Of a stretch of DNA of 64,000 bases, positions 59,564-64,000 are shown piece by piece. A program made the position numbers and the translations under genes. How positions within the stretch are numbered: position 1 is the first letter of the stretch; each line of letters begins with the position of its first letter. The stretch is from Brienomyrus brachyistius (Eukaryota; Chordata; Actinopteri; Osteoglossiformes; Mormyridae), in contig NC_064543.1 of assembly GCF_023856365.1 (NCBI RefSeq), positions 5,306,952 through 5,370,951 of the forward strand. The letters are read 5' to 3'. The notes under the pieces were generated by a model. The model searched no databases. It worked only from the letters and a program-made list of their open reading frames with translations, and had not been told where the DNA came from.

Positions 59564-59775
59564 GACACTCCGGCACGCAGACAGATGACTCTCGGAGCCT
59601 TGGGACTCAGACCTGTGCAGCGTTTTGGTTCGGGGATAACACATCACTCCAAGAAGGAGCGGGACGTGCACCTCAACACAGATCGCATCTCCCATCACCT
59701 GCTTATCTGCCGCATGCACTGTCTCTGTGGCCAGAGGGGAGTTTGTTAAATTACCCGCCAGATGAAGAAGACCAG
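59564..59775 (+). CDS. Candidate exon of an unrecognised gene
   Basis: A 212-bp segment is open in one frame (GHSGTQTDDSRSLGTQTCAA ... LNYPPDEEDQ). It is flanked by TTTCTCCCCCAG on the left and GTAGGA on the right, both acceptable splice sites. One other frame has a stop inside and the third has a stop near its start. The peptide is Ser/Thr/Gly-rich at first and acidic at the end. I do not recognise the family, no partner exon was found nearby, and chance open frames of this length are common. It is low confidence, listed because frame and splice sites agree. Confidence 0.15.
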
Positions 59776-62009
59776 GTAGGAATCTGGCCAGGTGACTTTT
59801 TTGTAACCAGTGAAGCTATTTTCCCGACACCCTTGCAGAGTCCTCTGCGTTAAAACTACCACAGCTAAAAAGTGCCACAGCTGATTCACATCTAATCAGG
59901 ATATTAACTTCCAGGAAAGACACCTCTTCCCCTTCATTGTCGAAGATCTCTTCATGTAAAATGTTACATCTGATACTGTAGGTAACAAGTAGGGCTCATT
60001 TCCCCTTAGAGTAATTAACGTTCCAATTTGGAGAACCTCATTTTCATTCAGGATGTGACATCTGCTTCCTCAATGGCCTTGACGAGCTTCCAGGCAAAAA
60101 ACGGAAACACCATTTACTCTGCGACTTCCACGTGCTTAGCTCTGACTCACGGACTACGGCACGGTGACTCTGACTCAGAAAGCAGCCAGGGGGAGGGAGG
60201 GAAAGTGACACACTCCTCCGTCTGTTAGGGCGGGGGTCGGAGCAGGGTGTCTGCGGCACTGAGAGACCGGCGGTGGCGGAAATACTGCGATGGCCAGGAT
60301 CCGGAAGAGTGCAGACGGAAGGCTAAGTGGGCAGGATGTGCAAATCTCAGCGGCAGAAACCCTTAGCCTGTGCCTTGCTTGCTCGCTCACAGGACAGCCC
60401 CCCAGGACTGATAGTCCTGGCGAGCCCCTGGCAGCTGACTCAATAAAGAGCTGAAGCACACAGCTTAGAGTGTTGAGCCAAAGCCCAGCTTTAGACAATA
60501 AAGGAGCTTATCACTAAAAAACCGAACGTACAAAACAAGCACATGAGGCCGATAGAGGGGACGAGCTGAGCCGTGACCAAAATCACTGTGACGGAGCCCC
60601 GAATAGCCACACGACGCAGACGCAGACGCAGTCAAAGCCGGAAATGCAGCCACGAATTCAGTCGCGGCCGCCAACACAAATGCAGCCACAGCAGACTCTA
60701 CACAAACACCCCAACGCAACCCAACCCAGTATGGATGACCCACATTAAAACCCAAGAGAGGGAATTTGTCCCATTAGGACCAGCTGGGCTGCAGTAATTG
60801 AAGAATCTGAGAGCTCAGGGTTAGTGATCAATTGCCATGGAGACGAAAAAGATTATCCAATCCCAACATTTCTTCTTCATGAACAAAAGTCTGAAATATG
60901 TTAAAATGTCCTTGATGAATCATGTAGATATAATGTTGATTATTTAAGTAATTAATGGTAATGACGATGCAGATAAATCCTTTTAATGTTCTAAACATGC
61001 TTATCTTTGCTAAATATAATTTTTCAAAGGCTAACAGCTCATACATTTATGCAGTATTTAAATCAAAATATATATTTGAATGTTATTTATGCAGCATATG
61101 ACAAATTGGGCATGCATAAATATAAAATATGGAAGTGATATTAGACTATGTAGATTTTTTACACTCAAAACAAGCCCAAAGGAAGCCTTTTGATTGTTTG
61201 GTCTCTCGGGTTCCCTGGAAGCACAGCGTGATATGAAGCTGTTATGCGAAGTTTCCCCAAAGATGCTCCAAGCAATTCAGGCCAGGGTTTCAAGAATTGT
61301 ATGACAATATGGATTCCGTAGAAAACTGTCAGCTGGTGTGATTGGGATTGAACTGATTTGTTGGGGGGGGCGATGTGAAGTATGAGACACCGCACCCAGT
61401 TTACCCCATGTGACCACGTCAGTCACAGTGAACTTGTGACATTGTTTTATCTTCTGCATGGAGACTTTGGCATGTGGCCAGACAGAAATCATCTCACCGA
61501 GCCCCTTTTCCAGCAGAAACCGTGGTCTGACTGTCAGCAGCATGAAGTAGGATTAGGGGGCGCTGTTCCGTGGCAGATTCTGCGGCCCTCCTTGACTTGC
61601 CAGCGTGTGAAATGCTCCCCACTTAACGTGATGGCCCAAAAGTCATGCCGTCCCACAGTCCTGTAGCTATCGCTTGGCCAGAAGTGGGGTCCAGTGTGAC
61701 ATTTAGCCCCAGAAGTCCCCACACAGTGGGAGCCCGTGCCACTTACCCGAGGGCCAGGAGCCAGCCTCACTGTCCAGGCTCCCCTGCCAGTCCGGTGCTG
61801 GTGGCTTCCCTGGTCCCCCGAGGGAGCTCGCAGTGTGCTCAAACAGCCACAGCTATCCAGCTACAGGTGACGCACACAAAGAGCATGAGGAACAGAGAAA
61901 GTGAGCCGCTCTAGAAGCATCTGTGCTTTAGGGAACAGGTCTGAGTTACCTTGGCCTTTCTAAAGCCCTAAAACATCCCGCTCTATAAACGTGCTTAAAT
62001 ACATTGTAG
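59776..62009. other. Region without a recognisable gene
   Basis: A CAGACG-type trinucleotide patch lies at about 60614-60635. No repeats or exons were recognised with confidence. Confidence 0.55.
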
Positions 62010-62280
62010 GGTTTGCACAGTGCTTATCACTGAAACCTCACGTGATGCGGACCTGACGGCCCCCAAACTCTGTGGCGCTACAAGTACCTTCCACTTCCTC
62101 CTACAGCCCAGAGACATGCAGCCAGGTGAGCTGATGATTCTAAATAGTCCGTTGCGTGCATGAGTGTCCTGAGACAGACCGCTGTCCCACCCAGGACGGC
62201 CCCATCCTCAACCCTCTGCTGCCCGTAACGCTGCACCAGATAAAGAGTTAAAAGACAGATGGAGACAAAGCACAAGTCAC
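62010..62280 (+). mobile_element. Old, degenerate GGAT-type SINE
   Basis: GGTTTGCACAGTGCTTATCA at the head, CAGCCCAGAGACATGCAGCC and AGGTGAGCTGATGATTCTAA in the core, and AGACAGATGGAGAC at the tail follow the SINE order with many changes. Confidence 0.5.
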
Positions 62281-62424
62281 ACTGGAGAGAAGTTTCAGCT
62301 CATGTAACATTAAGATAATAATAAGCGTGAGCAGTTGAATCCCCAGGTTTAAACACGAAGTGGATATGCAATGAGTCTCTGATTATGGACCGGCAGGGAG
62401 GACTGAGACTGTCCTCTGACACCG

Positions 62425-62575
62425 TGTTTCTCAATCCAGTCCTCGGGGACCCACAGATAGTCCACGTTTTTGCTCCTGTTGAAGGGAACAAAAGTGTGGA
62501 CTGTCTGGCAGGGAGCTGGGAGGGATCAAAATAGTGGACTGACTGTGGGGTCCCAGTGGACCGGACTGGGAAACA
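62425..62575. mobile_element. Short palindromic MITE ('TGTTTCTCAA'), copy 2
   Basis: It starts TGTTTCTCAATCCAGTCCTC and ends GGACCGGACTGGGAAACA. It shares CTGGCAGGGAGCTGGGAGGG with the copy at 55296, and has an extra arm with TAGTCCACGTTTTTGCTCC. Confidence 0.78.
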
Positions 62576-63629
62576 CTGATCTAATGGAATTGAAGCTGTC
62601 TCTGGGTGCCGGGAGCGACCGACAAATCCATCCTGCTCTCAAATGCCTCACAAATAACAGAATCTCTGCCCAGGAAGGTTTGTTTTCTCATCCCACGAAT
62701 GACACAAAGCTGTTGTCGGACATGAGTGGCGCGCAGACCTTCCTGAAGATAATGACAGCATCTGAAGAGCATCTGAGTTTTTGGAGAGACCTTTAAGAAT
62801 GGTCAGATATCAGTCACCTTCAACAGGTCTATGCCGGAATGAAGTCGCCCTACTACTTTTGTGGTAACTAAGGTGCAGAATGGATCTGTTGACAGCCGTC
62901 TGGCTGTATTAGCAAATACAACATGCTGTGTTCATTGTAAGTCGTAAATAATTAAATCATTTTATGTGTAGCCTGTGTCAAAATGTGCCGGAAGGCTCCT
63001 CGGGTTGCCCAAAATGTAAACATGACCTTGCAAATGGAAAATCACAGTGAACGGGAGGCAAATTCATCACAAATAAAATAACACCCAAAGTTAATTTCAA
63101 AAGAACCAGATTCCAGCAGTAATGGTACTGTGGTGTATTACCACTTTTCTTATAATTGCAATAATTTATGTTGCTGAAAAGTGTTCGCAGGTGATTTATC
63201 TGCCATTAATCTTTCTCTAGAGTCTGTGTAGTTTTGGATACATTTTGTCTATTCTTTATATTTTAGTCTAATGTTTCAGTTCATTATTTTTCAGAGTGCC
63301 ATGGATTTCTCATGAAAAGTGTCTGAATTTTATATGGAGAATAATGAATGTACTCTACGACGTCTCCTCTGAGGTTTCTTAATTTGTTTTGTCTTTTTAA
63401 TTTGCCTTCCCTCCAGTGACAGGGGAGGCTCCGTACCCATGCAGTTCTCACCTTCCTTCAGTTCCTCGGCCTGTTAAACCACCATGCCCCTCTACTGCGG
63501 AGTCGATCGGGCTATAGGCTGCACTGGATAACGTTTGCCATTATTTCACTTAAACAGAAGTTATACAAATGGCCGAAAGAAGGTGAATTTATCAAGAGAT
63601 AAATAATGACAAAATTAGCAATGGATGTC

Positions 63630-63930
63630 TTCCATCCATCCATCCATCCCTCTTTTAGCTGCTTATAATGCACAGAATTGCAGAGGGCCTAAGCCTATCA
63701 GAGACAGCATAGGGCAGAAGGCGGGGGACACCCATGATTGGATGCCAGCTCATCACAAGACATATAAATGCTTGCACTTACATACTACAAGTGGTGTAAA
63801 GATGCCAATTAGACTGGACTGCTGGTGGAAACCAGAATAGCTGGACAAGATATGAGGAGAACATGCAAACCACACACCCACAGCGGCGTGATTTGAACAC
63901 CCAATGCTGCAGGTGTGTTGCAATTGAAGT
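63630..63930 (-). mobile_element. Diverged GGAT-tailed SINE
   Basis: TCCATCCATCCATCCCTCTT starts the inverted tail, followed by GCCTAAGCCTATCAGAGACA, GATGCCAGCTCATCACAAGA, GAGGAGAACATGCAAACCAC and a B-box-like GCGTGATTTGAACACCCAAT. The order matches the minus-strand SINE. Confidence 0.7.
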
Positions 63931-64000
63931 GCTTTTCATTTTCCATTCTACAAGTAATTGATCAGACTCCTCTCTGGCTCTGTTGGTGCCTGAATTTGGA

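Larger units (their letters stand above)
62281..64000. other. Region without a recognisable gene apart from a MITE and a SINE
   Basis: Elements at 62425 and 63630 are listed separately. 62576-63629 shows no exon or repeat I can name. Confidence 0.55.

Overview
The window looks like teleost fish nuclear DNA. It has long introns with GT..AG boundaries, tRNA-derived SINEs with (GGAT)n tails of the DANA/Mermaid type, Tc1-like transposons, many fold-back MITEs, minisatellites and long homopolymer runs. There is no bacterial-style gene packing, no operon and no CRISPR array. The species cannot be named from the sequence.

Left half (1-31,804, + strand): the last six coding exons of a cytosolic carboxypeptidase of the M14 family, best read as agbl1 (CCP4), with AGTPBP1/CCP1 as the nearest alternative. 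The exons lie at 3872-4052, 16791-16920, 18571-18702, 19023-19199, 24120-24283 and 31546-31804. They join in frame to about 346 residues and carry the full catalytic set: the HPGE zinc motif, the Asn-Arg substrate motif, the third zinc ligand in DYHGH, and the catalytic Glu in YTMES. The 5' part of the gene lies outside the window. The introns hold SINEs, a 42-bp minisatellite with a 420-bp higher-order period (13173-14200), a 44-bp array, a 47-bp array whose units resemble tiny exons, and a telomere-variant array.

Right half (31,805-64,000): no confident host gene. It is probably intergenic sequence filled with transposable elements. The most notable one is a Tc1 element at 35902-37542 with near-perfect ends, TA target duplications and an uninterrupted 340-aa transposase, whose second Asp to Glu spacing is one residue shorter than the family norm. 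Two decayed Tc1 relics, several MITE pairs, SINEs with recognisable target-site duplications and three tandem-repeat arrays follow. One splice-flanked open segment at 59564-59775 could be an exon of an unrecognised gene.

No new multi-gene system is visible. The best leads are the intact Tc1 copy, the minisatellite open on both strands, the pseudo-exon array, the G/C homopolymer expansions and a SINE with a triplicated head.
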